A stretch of DNA of 64,000 nt. It comes from Echinostoma caproni (Eukaryota > Platyhelminthes > Trematoda > Plagiorchiida > Echinostomatidae). The stretch spans positions 34,930 through 98,929 of the forward strand of contig UZAN01039982.1 of assembly GCA_900618425.1 (NCBI GenBank), in the 5' to 3' direction. Shown here piece by piece: positions 37,614-50,600 of the stretch. The notes under the pieces are model-generated. The model saw nothing but the letters and a program-made list of their open reading frames with translations. It was not told the DNA's origin and did not search any database. How positions within the stretch are numbered: position 1 is the stretch's first letter; each line of letters begins with the position of its first letter. Position numbers and translations under genes: made by a program.

Positions 37614-39019
37614 TGGCTGTTCTGCCGAAATGCGCATTTTTTCCATCCATATGCTTTAATGCTTACTGTCAAAATCAACTTTTCTGAAACGGTGAAAATT
37701 GGTAATATTTAGGGAATTGCGCTCTGGGTCTGTTCTTCGTACACTGGACCTTGCACAAAACATTAACTTATAGCGATGATTCACTCCGCCCTTCTCTGCT
37801 GTTCACTTTCTTTTGGGGTTCAAATAACACATTGCAGTCAGTTTTCGGTATCTCGACTATTTTTTTCAATTCGCCACATCGTACCCATCTGGCAAGAAGA
37901 GAAACACATACGCGTATTTGTGTGTGCTCCACAACTGCACTTGGTGTTCTACCCTTCCATTCTATACTAATGAAACACATTTGCACCCGGTTTTTTGGTC
38001 TTGGTGTTTTAGAAGCTCACTTACTTGGAACAGTTATCTCTGTTGCAGTATTGTTGTAAACCAATGTACCGAGCTGCAGCTGAATTCTAATCTTCTGATA
38101 CGGTCCGAATCTCTCGGAATGACCGTCAAAACTTCCCACTCCAAAAGTTAGACTTCAGTCCCCAATAGATAGATGAGCTACATTTACCGAACAGTTAGAT
38201 ACAATACAAACCTTATTGTTTTAGTCTTATGTATATTTTGGTCTTGTGAAATTTGCGATAATCAAAAAAACAGACATTTCTCGCATTTGTTCAGGATTTC
38301 AAAACGTCATTTTGCAAAACTGCCCCACTCAATAATTTCATCAGGCGTCTTTGGCTACCCGCGGTTATATTTGCCAGTTTTCCTGCCAGAAAAGTGGCCT
38401 TAAAATCATCCTTAGCGCTCAGTTGGTTCGTACGTTTCGTTTGCCTCCAAAAGAAAAAGCTACATATGAAGCGCATTGTGCTTTATGTGATTATTTTTCG
38501 ACCTTTGTTCCTGATTTTCTTTCTTTCGCCCTGAAAACGTTTCAATCGTTTAGTTGTTTCTTTCTGCTCCTTCATTGATTGCAAACCTTCCCTCAGCAGA
38601 TACATTAACTTGCAAAATAAGTATGATATTAGTCAACAGTCTCACATGCAAAGCGTTACGTATGCTAATGATATTGTCACTATCAGTCCCATTGTATCAA
38701 ATAGGTAACATAAAATCCAAATCCAACTTCCTTTGTTACATATAACCTTCATTTTGGCCTGCATATGTGTAACAAATTTAACCTTAAACTGTAAAGTAAA
38801 AGGCACCTACAGTGATTCAATTCAGTCTTGTGATATACGTAAGTTTCTTCCTGGAAGCAACATTTTGGCCTGTATTAAATGAGATTTGTCTTCAATTTAA
38901 AAACAATTTCAACCTAAAACGTTTAGGTTTTTTAACCTCCTTCAGCATCGTACTCTTCCTGTACTGCTTTACTATTGTCACTTGAAATTTGTTAACTAGC
39001 AGAAGAACGGCTTTATTTA
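37614..39019. other. Syntrophin intron before assembly gap
   Basis: Plus-strand short frames of 60-100 codons overlap at 37751-38580 without recognisable similarity. Confidence 0.4.
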
Positions 39020-39572
39020 NNNNNNNNNNNNNNNNNNNNNNNNNNNNNNNNNNNNNNNNNNNNNNNNNNNNNNNNNNNNNNNNNNNNNNNNNNNNNNNNN
39101 NNNNNNNNNNNNNNNNNNNNNNNNNNNNNNNNNNNNNNNNNNNNNNNNNNNNNNNNNNNNNNNNNNNNNNNNNNNNNNNNNNNNNNNNNNNNNNNNNNNN
39201 NNNNNNNNNNNNNNNNNNNNNNNNNNNNNNNNNNNNNNNNNNNNNNNNNNNNNNNNNNNNNNNNNNNNNNNNNNNNNNNNNNNNNNNNNNNNNNNNNNNN
39301 NNNNNNNNNNNNNNNNNNNNNNNNNNNNNNNNNNNNNNNNNNNNNNNNNNNNNNNNNNNNNNNNNNNNNNNNNNNNNNNNNNNNNNNNNNNNNNNNNNNN
39401 NNNNNNNNNNNNNNNNNNNNNNNNNNNNNNNNNNNNNNNNNNNNNNNNNNNNNNNNNNNNNNNNNNNNNNNNNNNNNNNNNNNNNNNNNNNNNNNNNNNN
39501 NNNNNNNNNNNNNNNNNNNNNNNNNNNNNNNNNNNNNNNNNNNNNNNNNNNNNNNNNNNNNNNNNNNNNNNN
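39020..39572. other. Assembly gap, 553 N
   Basis: An uninterrupted run of N, so any frame across it is an artefact. Confidence 1.
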
Positions 39573-39921
39573 AAACTCTTTTTAGCATTATTTCTCAAGA
39601 CCAAATTGATGCTATCTTATTAATTACAAACAAAATTTCCCCGGAAATCATCTGTTCACCACACATGTGAAGTCCATTTCTTTATCATTTGAATTCATAT
39701 GTCGCTAAGCTGTAAAGATAAATTCCTTGAAAATTTATTTTTGCCGTACTAAGAGAGAAAATGTGAACGTTCACACTTAACCCTCAAATTAATTCAGAAA
39801 TTGATTCGCATCCCTGTGAAAAATTTACAAGTTGTTTGCTGCCACTGTTTCGACACTAGATTTTTTTAACAAACGCTGAACAAGGAAAAAACAGTAGTGT
39901 TTCAGAGTACAACAGCAAATG

Positions 39922-40203
39922 AAAGTTACAACAAGTTGAAAAAAATCGTGGTGGTTCTATTCTAGATATAGAGAAACAAGCGCTACATACCATTATTCAA
40001 TTTTATTCCAATCGCTCTGACGAAGCAAATTTTTTATGGGGAGTAACATGCGGATGGTTGACAGAGAAGAACAACAGTAACTGGGTGCTTTCCATGGGTA
40101 TCACTGAGCACAAGCATTTTATCAGAGATGTGAACTCATTCTTATCCGAAGATAAACGAATGATCAAAGACTTTGTCATTTTACTTAATAAATGGAATTA
40201 ATA
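39922..40203 (+). CDS. Unassigned open exon-like stretch of 93 codons
   Basis: The plus frame is open from after a TGA at 39919 to a double stop TAA TAA at 40198-40203. There is no ATG near the beginning, so it would have to be an exon or a 5'-truncated copy. It reads as credible protein (SILDIEKQALHTIIQFYSN, then MGITEHKHFIRDV and SEDKRMIKDFVILL), with mixed amphipathic helices and no low complexity. No family is recognised. It starts 350 bp past the assembly gap, which may hide its partner. Confidence 0.3.
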
Positions 40204-41059
40204 AAAACAACGGAGGAGAGTTATTTCGATATTTAGCATCAACTTTGCTTCAACCGGACAATCTTCGCTCTGTGTCGTATTTTACTTTTGAAAAGGTCAA
40301 TTGTCTGCCGTCCCTACTGTTTTCAGAAGTTTAAGACAAGTACATCCAGAATGATGTAGGTTGTTTTGTGTTAGCATTTATCACGGCATTGGTCAAGATA
40401 ACTACTAAGATACTAAGAAATGGAAGATTACTGTTTTATTTACTCTGGTTTTTGCATCTGCAAAATCGGCATCATTAAACGGACCATCATCAAGTACAAC
40501 CTCATATGGTCAGTTTGTGTGAACTGTGAAATGATCCAGGTAATTGTAGTCCCTTTCAGGACACCAGGAATCCTAATACTCTGCTTCTTTCAGTCATTTC
40601 GAACCATTTTTCATTGTGGCACCGACCAGAGCCACTTGGAATTATCTAAGGAGAACTTCCTTCGATTGAGATGGCCCGTCTAGTTTACTCTGGGCTACCA
40701 TAAATGATTTAGATGGAGAATGAGGTAGGTGTCGACATCAGTCTATGCCAAAAATGAATACATATGAAATCTCTTTAGAGAGAGATTTCCTTTGGGTTGT
40801 TCATGGTCAGATTTAAGTAAGTAGACCTCACCGGTAAACTCCATTTAACCATGAATAATAGACAGAGATGACTGGATGATGTGCCCGAGCACGTGTGGTT
40901 TATTGCTGTTTTAAAACTTTCATTTTTTCTTGTGTCAAAAAAGAAAACGCGTTTTCTAAATACATGTGAAACTGTCGGTGCCAACACAGATTTGGTCAGG
41001 TCATTATCAGATTCACAAAGTATGTTTTTAAACCATTGCAGTCACCTTCATTGTAATCG
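40204..41059. other. Syntrophin intron, no gene seen
   Basis: Only unassigned short frames (up to 87 codons at 40420-40683). Confidence 0.45.
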
Positions 41060-41810
41060 GAGTCGCAGCCGAATAAGGTTAAAACGCCGATTTCTGACAG
41101 CTTTGTTTGATAACTGATTCCTTCAGCGTACTTTCAGAATGATTCTTGCACCAATGATCAAAGACTTCTAATCGTCGACAGTCTTCAAATCAGAGGTCAA
41201 GCTTCACAGCTGTAGAGCAAAACAAGATGGACTGCTGCGGAGGAAACTCACCTTTTGTCTCCAGGCTGATTTCGTTTGTACGCCAGGGGAAATTCTTCGG
41301 CTCTAGATACGCCCCTCTTGCAGCATCCACGAAAACGTGTAGCTTGTCTTAAGCTTGACCGTTAAGCAGCATGATTGAGATCGGGTATTCAAAGCTTTCG
41401 GTGGATTCGGTCGGCTTTCAGTTTATTAGTAAAGGATCTTCGGGATGAATTAGGACGACAGCAAGAGTTCTGATTTTTACGTTTTCACCTTTAGGTTGAT
41501 CTCGGAGGCCTTTCTACTGATGCGCTCAACGACTATTTGGAGGTTGTAAATATTTCCACCAAAGAAAAAATAGCATCAGCGGATTCTAAGTCGGTGAGCC
41601 AGCACTAAGGAGAGATCTGAAATCCCTGATTTCCTTCCATTGAACGACTTATTATCCAGTCAACGGCAAAGTTGAACAACATTGGCGACAACTGGCACTC
41701 CTGCTGTCTTACTCCAGATCCCAACTCGAACGCGCATGCCTCCTCGCTGTAGATGTGGATTGGGACACTAGTTTTGGAGGTCCAAATGTTGAACTGAGAC
41801 GCCATTGGTC
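41060..41810 (-). pseudogene. RTE-like reverse transcriptase fragment, decayed
   Basis: Minus strand: FELGSGVRQQECQLSPMLFN (41720-41660), an RT block resembling GVRQGCVLSPMLF, then FAVDWI. After a stop, a degraded YADD region (DLESADAIF) follows near 41585. Further on, frame-shifted, come ISRKASEINLKV-type remnants, KLHVFVDAARGAYLEP (RT connection) and CRRLEVFDHWC near 41165, the C-terminal signature common in RTE/R2-like elements. Several stops and frameshifts are present. The clade is judged from the C-terminal motif only. Confidence 0.75.
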
Positions 41811-44607
41811 AGAGCTAAGTTTCCCAGGCATTCACGACCTGAAACGCTTTCAAAAAATCCCTAGTAGCTTTCAGCGCTCATTTACGTGAGCTATCTAAAT
41901 GAAAAAAAATGCAGACTTGCTCTCATAATATGATTTTACTCGGTTGTCACCCAGAGGTTAACGTGTTTGTATGCATTGGAAAAGCGCCAGATGCCTGCGA
42001 CGATGTTTCGTGCCAAATGGAGATTCTTTGTCTCGTGTGATAAATGTCAGAGTTGAGGTTTTGTTTACTCTTTCCCTTGTTGGGGTCCGACATAATTGAA
42101 GCGCGAGGACACTTAGGGGGGAGGGTGAGTAAAACGTGGGATGTGTAATATTCAGTGGACCTTTTCCATCAAGTAAATTACATACCACATAATTTCTTTA
42201 CAAGTGGTTGAATGAAATTGAAGTGAATATTTGCCCATGACTCTCAGTTAATCAGGAACTCTTCGTTTTTCATATGCAAAAATAAAAACTGAAATGAACG
42301 GCTTTTAGCAGACAATACTTTTTATTCACACGATACGTCCAGCGATAATCGGTTAGTGTTATAGACCATATTATGTCACTGTCGGTTTGGTTCAAACTAA
42401 TTAATCGTTACTAGGAATCCGTCGGTTCCCTTTTTTCAATTTACCCTCGCACAGTACTAGATCATCGTTGCCATCATTTTGGACACAAATAAGATAAGCT
42501 TCCACCACGTATAACTTTTATATCTTTAATGGTTTGTCATCCTTCTTGAGGGCATTGAAATTACCTATTTCCCCTTTATTTTTCATGAAATGTTACTTCA
42601 GCTAACCTATGAATGGTCGAGTGTGACATACAAAGGATAGGTCACCATGGCATTTGCATACTCAATGCATCCATGGAAGTAAATATTTATATTATTGGAG
42701 CTCAATTAATGATTGTTTTGGTTTCGCCTCTTTAGTAATCTTTTATTTGTTGCTTCCAATGACCTTGAGAAAAAGTACATCGGACAGACACCAGAACTAG
42801 TAGGATCAAAAATCAGTTTTTTATTAAACTCGCGTATCAACAAGCGTTAATCAAGCTTCTTATTGTAAATATCGCCGTTAAGCAACAAGCTCGAACGATG
42901 TCCAACAGTGGCAAGACAGGTTTGTATTGAAGAAATATGATAAAAATATTCTGACGGATAATGAGCGATTCATTAATCAACGCTGCACACATTTTGACGT
43001 AAATAGATAGCGTTATCAGGTGATTAGTGAAATGCAACACTTTTTCACGGATTCCAGATTGAGTACACCCAAAGCGAATAAACTGTAGCACAAGATAAAA
43101 CTTGTTACTCCAACGAAATTACACACTTTGTTCTCCGTCAAATAACCACGGATATGGCATTTCAGTGATTTATCAAACAAATTTTAACTCATTGTTTCCT
43201 ACTGCATGACGTTATAGCAATATTTCGAAACCATGCATTTTCGCATGCCTAGGAGGGAAACAATGTGATTATTTGAGTGTGCAGAGGTTGATATCAACAT
43301 CAATTCTCATGAAGTGTATTTGGGTATCGTGTAGAGTTTTGTAGTTGTTTCGGAGTTGAAATTACTGAAACCAGACGCATCTTTTCATACATTTGCGTTT
43401 ATCTTTTTGATTAATTTTTCTTTCCGTTGCCTCTCAATTCTGATTCTTCCAGGAGCGCCAAATCGCAGTAAATTTCACTGAAAGAAAATTGCAATCTAAA
43501 GCTTCTAACGAAAAAATTGTCTGTCTCGCATTTGTTAATTTGTTTATTTTTTCACTAGGTTTGTTGTTCGTGGTTAAATGAGCCACAATCATGTATTGAA
43601 AGACTCCCTTGTTATTGCCTACAATTCACCAACGTTTTTGCACTAAGGTCTGTGCAAAATGTAGGTAAAATGAGTTTGGGCTCATTTCAGAGCCCAACAA
43701 CCGTTAAAGTATTGCAGTCAATTAAAAACAGTATTTTTAAATTGTACCTCATATTTATAATGGTTTGTAGATTCATTTTGTGATAAAACTCTTGGTGCGA
43801 TAAGCATTCAGAATTTGATTAAAACATCATGTGTTTTCCGTTACCATTATCCAAATTAGTTGATCAATTGCCTTACACAAAATTAAAAAACTCACTTTCT
43901 ATCTGGACAAGTTCACTTCCTGTACCAGGGGCTGATCTTTCACCGAACATTCGTCAGTTATCTCCGTCGGTGTGTGCTCTATCCCTCGTTGTTTAACTAT
44001 GCTATCAATGACTCTGACACTATTTATTAGGTCAGAATCAGATATTTAAGAATAACAACGAAAATATCTAGAATTTCATGTATACATTTGAACTTGCCCC
44101 ATTCGGTTTTCATAGGTTTAGGCTACGATTTAAGATCACTTGTAACATAAGACGGCCGGAATAACTTTGATCTATATCTTGCTTCGATAAATTGAGGTAA
44201 ATTTCCATAAAAGTATATTTACCAGGTAATCTTTCACTGGTTCACTATGATGCACTTTTGGTTTTAATGTTGCAAAAGACAAACCATTACCTTCCATGAT
44301 TGCCTTTTAAAGGATTCACTCAATCATTCAGTATCGCGGGAAGTTTACTTCATTCCGACTTCGAACTCCGGCTTTCTAAATGAGCATTGCCTTTACTTAA
44401 GTACCGTATTCAAATACAGATTTGTGTGATCTATCGTGGATCATTTTATCGCAAACATGCACCTTTGCTGCCGTCAACCTAGCAATCCTAATTATCAGAA
44501 CATGTAAAGATCTAAGATAGATAATGTGCACAGTTGTATCAACCGTTTGTTGTTACTAATGAGTAGTCAAATAAGATTACAATCAAATTACACGTGATCA
44601 ATTGCAG
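41811..44607. other. Syntrophin intron, mostly empty
   Basis: A minus-strand 76-codon frame (41958-42188) next to the RT fragment may belong to the same or another repeat. 42200-44600 shows no recognisable feature. Confidence 0.45.
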
Positions 44608-44998
44608 GAATTAAAACAGCTGGACTGGCTCGTTGAACTGAGAGTTAGTGGAACCATTCCATTCACTGACTTGGTCGATCGTGGAGTCAATGGAACAAGT
44701 GCTCTGATCAGTACTGATTTACTGGCTTCCAACGATCCCAATTCGTTTGGTTCAACCATGATCCACACCACATGGAAGCCGGTTTTTGCAGCCCTGTCTG
44801 ACAGGGATCTCCTGCTCTATGACACAGCTCCGACCACAAAAGAAGAATGGGCTAATCCATCCCAAGCTCATCCGTTAATTGCTACACGCTTAGTGCGGTT
44901 GGACTCCCGAAGAAACGGTATGAATGACCCTAATGGACAAAATTCTCAGATGCTTCCTCAGCCCCCTGGCGATATGGTCATGTTTTCCACACGAACTG
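44608..44998 (+). CDS. Syntrophin exon: first half of PH2 domain
   Basis: Third syntrophin exon, 391 bp, entering in phase 0 and leaving after one base of a glycine codon. ELKQLDWLVELRVSG matches the start of the second PH domain (family form roughly KxxGWLxEQ). It is followed by the TWKPVFAALSDRDLLLYD strand pair and the HPLIATRLVRLDS segment, which is highly characteristic of syntrophins. A roughly 20-residue Asn/Gln/Pro-rich stretch (RRNGMNDPNGQNSQMLPQPP) lies in a loop between conserved strands and looks longer than in vertebrate proteins; this is judged from memory of the family, not from an alignment. The acceptor is atcaattgcag ending at 44607 and the donor is gtatgt from 44999. PH2 and the C-terminal unique domain together bind the dystrophin coiled coil. 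Confidence 0.94.
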
Positions 44999-47331
44999 GT
45001 ATGTTGAACTAGTTGGATTAAATGTGATCATTGCACGTTCTAACTTATGGAACTACCTGTAAATATGACTGGTAAAACACCCATACTAGAATTACAGCAC
45101 TGGATAATACTGGTTTTTTGTACTTTTATAGTTAAATACTTTTGTCTTTAGCCATCGGTAATACGTCGGGTTTTTTTAAAACGGTGTAAACTGTTTTGAA
45201 ATGCTCTCTTGTACCTTACCGAAACCAGTTTCCAGTAGTATAACCATTTTGGAGGGATCTATTGAAAAGCATTTTTGAATGTTCATAGCTTTCTATCAAC
45301 TGACTTATTTTAGCCTCAACCGAAGACTTCTTCACCCTATTTAAAGGCGCTCCTCCCAAAATATCTCTTTTACTTGCTCATCCTATCCCACTAATTGTAA
45401 ATATGTCTGACAAATCATCTAAAGCGAGATAAAAAACGCGTCCGCATAACTCGAGTTTTGATCGCGTTTGACTAAACTGTGTGCGTTAGTCTTGGGCATC
45501 GAAAATGCTGAAATACACTGAGTCGTCGCTTCATTTACGTACTTGAAAATGTGCCCTGTTATTCGTGTTTCACAGGGTTTGGCTAGTTCTATTTGCATGC
45601 GTAAATACTCCAGGGGAACTTCTGGTCACACAGCAATAGGAATATAAAGGGAACAACGAGGTCAAGTAAAGAAAACGTGCATCGGCTCAGATTACTCTGT
45701 GCAAGGTGCTTTTGCCGACGGTGTGATAAGCCGCGCTTTGAAATCCATTTTGTTTGAGGAGATCACGAACACTCTCTCTACCGTGAACAGACAAATACAC
45801 ATTCAGACAATAACAAATATCCTATAAAACTCAGTCACACGATGAAGGTAACAAATCTAAAAAAACAGACGGTCAGATACGCATATATATATGCACATAC
45901 AGTCGTCAATACCATAGTTTCTTATGCCACTCAATGTTTGGTTGCGGAATTTCAGATGGGTTTGTTCTTATGGACGGATCACACGGATTAGCTCCACCAG
46001 TTCGTGTGGAACGGAATTTTACGAACGACAATATAATACACTACTGTGCGCTTGCTCGTTTGATCACGACTGTCTTTTTTGTTTAATCCGCCACCCTGTG
46101 TACGGAATTTTCTCTATGGGCCCTCCTTCAATCTGGCTGTATAACTTCCCGTGATTTGCTCAACGGGTGACCGCTTCACCAAACACCGACCCTTTTTGAC
46201 CCTCACCAAGAAATTTCCACAAAATTTGTATTGTTGATTGTTGCTTTGTAGTGTGATGATGGTGTCTCTTTTGTCTCCTGTAGCAGTAGTAATCATGTGT
46301 AAGTGTTCTATTCCCTCGCCCTATCTTTACCAGAACCATCCATGTCCATAGCTGCAGCTGGAACATTAGAATGACTGTGTTGAGCATAGGATAACTGTTT
46401 GGAGTCTTTTGTTAAACGTATGACATTGATTGTTTTGGCACTATGCACGGTAAAACAAGAGATGATGGAACTTATCAGAAATATCGCCAAATAATTTGAA
46501 AACCACGTTGATCAAGTAAAAGCCTAGCGGTAAAACGAGTTTGCACAGAATGTCTCTATCCTGTTAAGCATCCCCGGGAACGGAAATTCCCATGAAAATG
46601 TGTATCATCATCGATCTTGATGGCTAGGATATACGAGGGCATCGGACGAAAAGCCTATAGAGACATGATCGTGATATTTTTGAACGACATTTTTATATTA
46701 GTCCATTTCGTTTTTCACAGACATCCGCGATTCTCAAAGTTCTTCGTGAGTTTATGCTGTAAAAGTACCTTATTTCAAAAATTCGGCAAACACGCAGACG
46801 TTTGATACTTTTGTGTAAAGCACATTATGTTCGTCAAATAGTTTGTATTGTTTTTGTTTGGAAACTGAGAACGCAAAGAGATGCAATGGTTTCCGGTGAA
46901 CTCAGAACTCATGGCATATTGCATATATCCTGAATCAACCAATAACCTTGAAATCATGGGGATAAAAATGCTTATCGTTTATGGTGCATCTTTAAGAAAA
47001 ACTTCGTTAACATTGTGACTGAAATATTGGGACTCCTGGAACAACTCTCGACAGTCCTATTCACCTAATAATGTCTTACATCATCTATTTTCTATCTAGT
47101 TTAGTTAGTATTGCAGTCAAGATTGGAGATCAATGTAAACCACATGAAATTTAAAGAATCAACTGAGTCGGTGGTCAAATATGGGGCTGGTTTTCTAATT
47201 TCACATTGTGAAATAGCAACCAGGTGGAATCAAAAACGTTGGTCCTCGTTGCGTTTTAACCGTTCACAATTTATCTGAATAAAATACTCTTGCTTGTATC
47301 TTTGTTTCTTGAACACTATTCGTTCGGATAG
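44999..47331. other. Short syntrophin intron (2.3 kb)
   Basis: The intron separating the two halves of PH2. Overlapping minus-strand frames at 46114-46490 are unassigned. A TA-rich patch (CATATATATATGCACATAC) lies near 45881. Confidence 0.5.
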
Positions 47332-47663
47332 GCAGCAAACATGGGGTCGATTCGCATACCTTTGCCGTGTCAACTACAGAGGATCTAAATTCTTGGTGTC
47401 AAGCGGTTGTGGACGGTGGACATTCTGCGGTAGCTGTGGCGCGTGAAGTTGTTATCACCTGCCGTTGGCAACAACAAGATTGTCGTCTTACTTTACACTT
47501 TGATGCCGGAATGACTTTATCCATTCGAGGGCCTTCGAATGAATACGGTGCCTCGATAGGAGCAAATCAAATTATCTGGCAATTTCCGTACGAGAAATTG
47601 CGCTCCACCGCGGATGACGGTAGAAGTATTTTATGGGTAGACTTCGGCGCAGATGGCGAGTTT
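47332..47663 (+). CDS. Syntrophin exon: second half of PH2 and syntrophin-unique domain
   Basis: Fourth syntrophin exon, 332 bp. With acceptor cggatag ending at 47331, GC completes the split glycine codon and gives GSKHGVDSHTFAVSTTEDL, the diagnostic (T)GxxHGVDxHxF block of syntrophin PH2. The PH2 C-terminal helix follows (LNSWCQAVVDG, with its tryptophan). Next is the syntrophin-unique domain: WQQQDCRLTLHFDAGMTLSI, then FPYEKLRSTADDG and WVDFGADGEF. The exon ends in phase 0 at donor gtaagt (47664). In family members roughly 25 more residues follow, a hydrophobic His/Phe-Leu-Ser-Ala-Lys type tail. They are absent here because the reading stops soon after the donor, so a further coding exon is required and was not found downstream in the window. 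Confidence 0.94.
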
Positions 47664-50600
47664 GTAAGTATGATTATTCTTATGTAAACTATGCGAAACT
47701 ATCACATTTTTCTGTTCGTCTCCGAACAACGAAGAACTTGAAGTTTCCTCCTAATATTTTCAGTATCTGGCTTAAGAATAGTCATTGCCTCATTCATGGA
47801 ATTGCTCGTGGTCACATCATTTGTCATTCACCATTGATTGGCATATAATTATTGGATTTACTAAACTTTCAGCTCCTATTCTTCTTACTCTAAGTCGACA
47901 CTTTTTCTCTTTATAACCCTCGGTCAGAGACCTTAAGTATAAACACTTATTCACATTACGACATTTACAGCCATGGGTAAAAATCGATTGTAAATCGGTT
48001 TCGACAATAATTATTCTATTAGAGGATTTTAATAGTTGAGTATCTAAGCCTAAAACAGTTCGACTACACATACCAGAAAGTTGCATTTCATTCCCACATG
48101 CAAGAAGGGAAATCTGACGATCCACAGTGTCGAATGTTCAAACCGCAAAACCGTCATCTAACTTGTTCAGTTTCTTGGCATCACCTGACAGCCCTCTGCT
48201 CGACCGCCTACCTATTTCTAAACATGAATGGCTGAATTGATCAAAACATATTATTCGGAAGGTAATATCCGATTTCTTGACTCAGCGACAGTACTCGAAC
48301 TCTTCAAATGTCACTGCACGTGCTAATATTTACGGGAAACCACAAACAATAACTGTACATTTTTACACAATCACCCACTTTTTGAGTGTGGCTGCAAGAC
48401 TGTTCATTTAATGAGATGAATGATGTTTCGCTTTATCTGTGGCTTGTCGGTGGCTTACGTTATTTAGAATAATAGCAATGTGGTAAACAAGCAAGCTTGC
48501 CGTATTGTGAACAAAAGCACAATGAAGCCAAAACGTTTTGTTTCGTTTAATTCCTTATCTATCGTCAATACAGTTTGTACAACTCGGTTGAAGTGAGAGG
48601 CGAGGAAGTCGCATACAAAAAATGAAATACACACGACACGATGAGAACGTATTCGGTTTCACATCCAGACCGGATATCTCGAAAATTAGGATAGATGAGT
48701 GGTAACAGTGTATTCAGCCGCAAGTCAAAGACAATCATTTTACACACCAGGGAGCGCTTATAAATGGGAATTAGCACTGCTTCCGCTGTGACCAAGACAA
48801 GATTTTTACTCCACTTAGATTGTTGTTCATGGATCTGGTAGACGGAGCAAACCTGCACCCGTGCTTCCAGTATGTAACCAGACCGGTTAATGCTCGTTGA
48901 CTCCCTGAATCGAGCACCTACCCGAGATAACCACTGTACGTTAACCTACAGCAAAACGAGAGAGAATGAGTGCAAATTGGAAGTGCAGAAACGTTTAGCT
49001 TATCTTTGAGTTGCAGTCTGATAACGAGCCTGGAAATGAATGTAATAACGTTTAGGGGCGTTTTATTTACCGCTGTTGCCAACGACCAATTGACTGTCTC
49101 CGACATCAAATATTTTTTCTTAAATGACAGTCTATCGTGAGCCCTCTTTTCGACTATACCACTAATTTCCACCTCCATTTGATTGGAACTTGGTTCAGGA
49201 GGACAGTTTCTTGGAGCACCGGAAATAGTGACTCTAATTCTTTAAGGTCCACCGGAGCATATTTTCTGTGCCCCGTGAGTGAGACACTGAATGGGGTCTT
49301 GCTTCCGTTTGTGTGGTATGAAACTTGCCAAGCGGGTACAAAAAAGTGCTCTGACGATATAATCCATAAACTAATTATAATCGCCGATGATGAAATGCGT
49401 AGTCTGATTTTTAAACCAATTCGTTGAGTTCAAACGATTCTGCGGTATTTAGAGATCTTCATTTGAAATTCAGCATGCCAGTTTGACACACATCTGGAAC
49501 CAAATCTGCCCATTCACTAATGGCTCCTTTGCTTCATGACCCCATCGTTGTGTACCTCCCTACTCATCCCATTCCACCCAACTCATGTGGGACACCTCGC
49601 TTACTTAACACGTGCCTGAAGGTATAATTTCCTTAGATGATAACCCAATGTTAATTGTGATAAGGTTCCCGGGTTAGATCACATTTTATGGTCAAATTCA
49701 ACAAATAACACTGAATATATCTCGGGGCGATCGGGGAGGCTTCCCCCCTTCCTTCTATTTCATATGTTTTTCTCTCTTTCGTCACTTATGACTTCATTCA
49801 TGCAAGCTGAGAGCTGGTATGTAACTCACTAAAGCTTCAATACAATATATTATAAGCAACTTAACTGGATGGCCAGTTTATTTTGTGCATGTTTTTCCTT
49901 CATGTTAGATATAGAATCCGCTTTGGAATATCTACTGCCTATTAGATATTTGGATATTTATGATGTAGTCGAGAGAAATCTGTCGTTACTTCCTTTCCCA
50001 TCTAGCCACTACCCCAGGGTGATAAGGGTGGTTCGGTGGATACTGCAAGCTTGTAGAGATGACTTGTCCCATATCGTGCTTAGACGAAGTAGAAAACGAT
50101 CTGATCTGCTGTCTGATTTCTAGGTTGGTCGATTGGGTAGGTTCTGGCTACGAGGTCCCCGGTTAGATTATCAGTTAGGTCCAGGTTGTCGCACCCATTA
50201 CTAGACCCAACAAGGAAGATGCGGCCGTACAGTGCTTCGTAAATTTCTTATTTCATTATTCATTTACCCGTGCATGAAAAAAATCCTCACAGATTGGTGA
50301 ATTTGACCATTATTATTGACGAAACACACTCACAGAGACATCACATTGATACATAAACTCATCGTTTCTCTTTACATCTCATTCCCACCGGCATTCTTAT
50401 CCCTCCACACCCTTTAAAGGAACTGGATATGCTTGGATGTCCCAAGCCGGTTGTGTTTATTCTTCACAACATATTGTCCGCCAAAGTTACACGACGGGGT
50501 TTGGTTGCCTAAAGTGTAATCTGCAAAGCTGTGTAAATAGAAGCAACACCTGCAATGATTGGTCAAGTCCATCGAATGGATTGTTTTGCAGATGCATTCA

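Larger units (their letters stand above)
8012..47663 (+). other. Span of the partial syntrophin gene (four internal exons)
   Basis: Exons 8012-8187, 25118-25499, 44608-44998 and 47332-47663 share strand, order and splice phase (2, 0, 1, 0). They encode one continuous protein of about 427 residues: PDZ second half, PH1 second half, PH2, SU domain. Intron sizes are 16.9 kb, 19.1 kb and 2.3 kb. All donors begin GT and all acceptors end AG. The gene is truncated at both ends by the window: PH1 first half and PDZ start upstream, final C-terminal residues downstream. Neither end shows a promoter or polyadenylation site that could be tied to it. No frameshift or stop interrupts the exons, so the gene appears functional. 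Confidence 0.9.

Noticed and set aside
38989..39604. Apparently long frames of 190-198 residues on both strands
   Set aside because: They run across the N gap and are artefacts of unknown bases.
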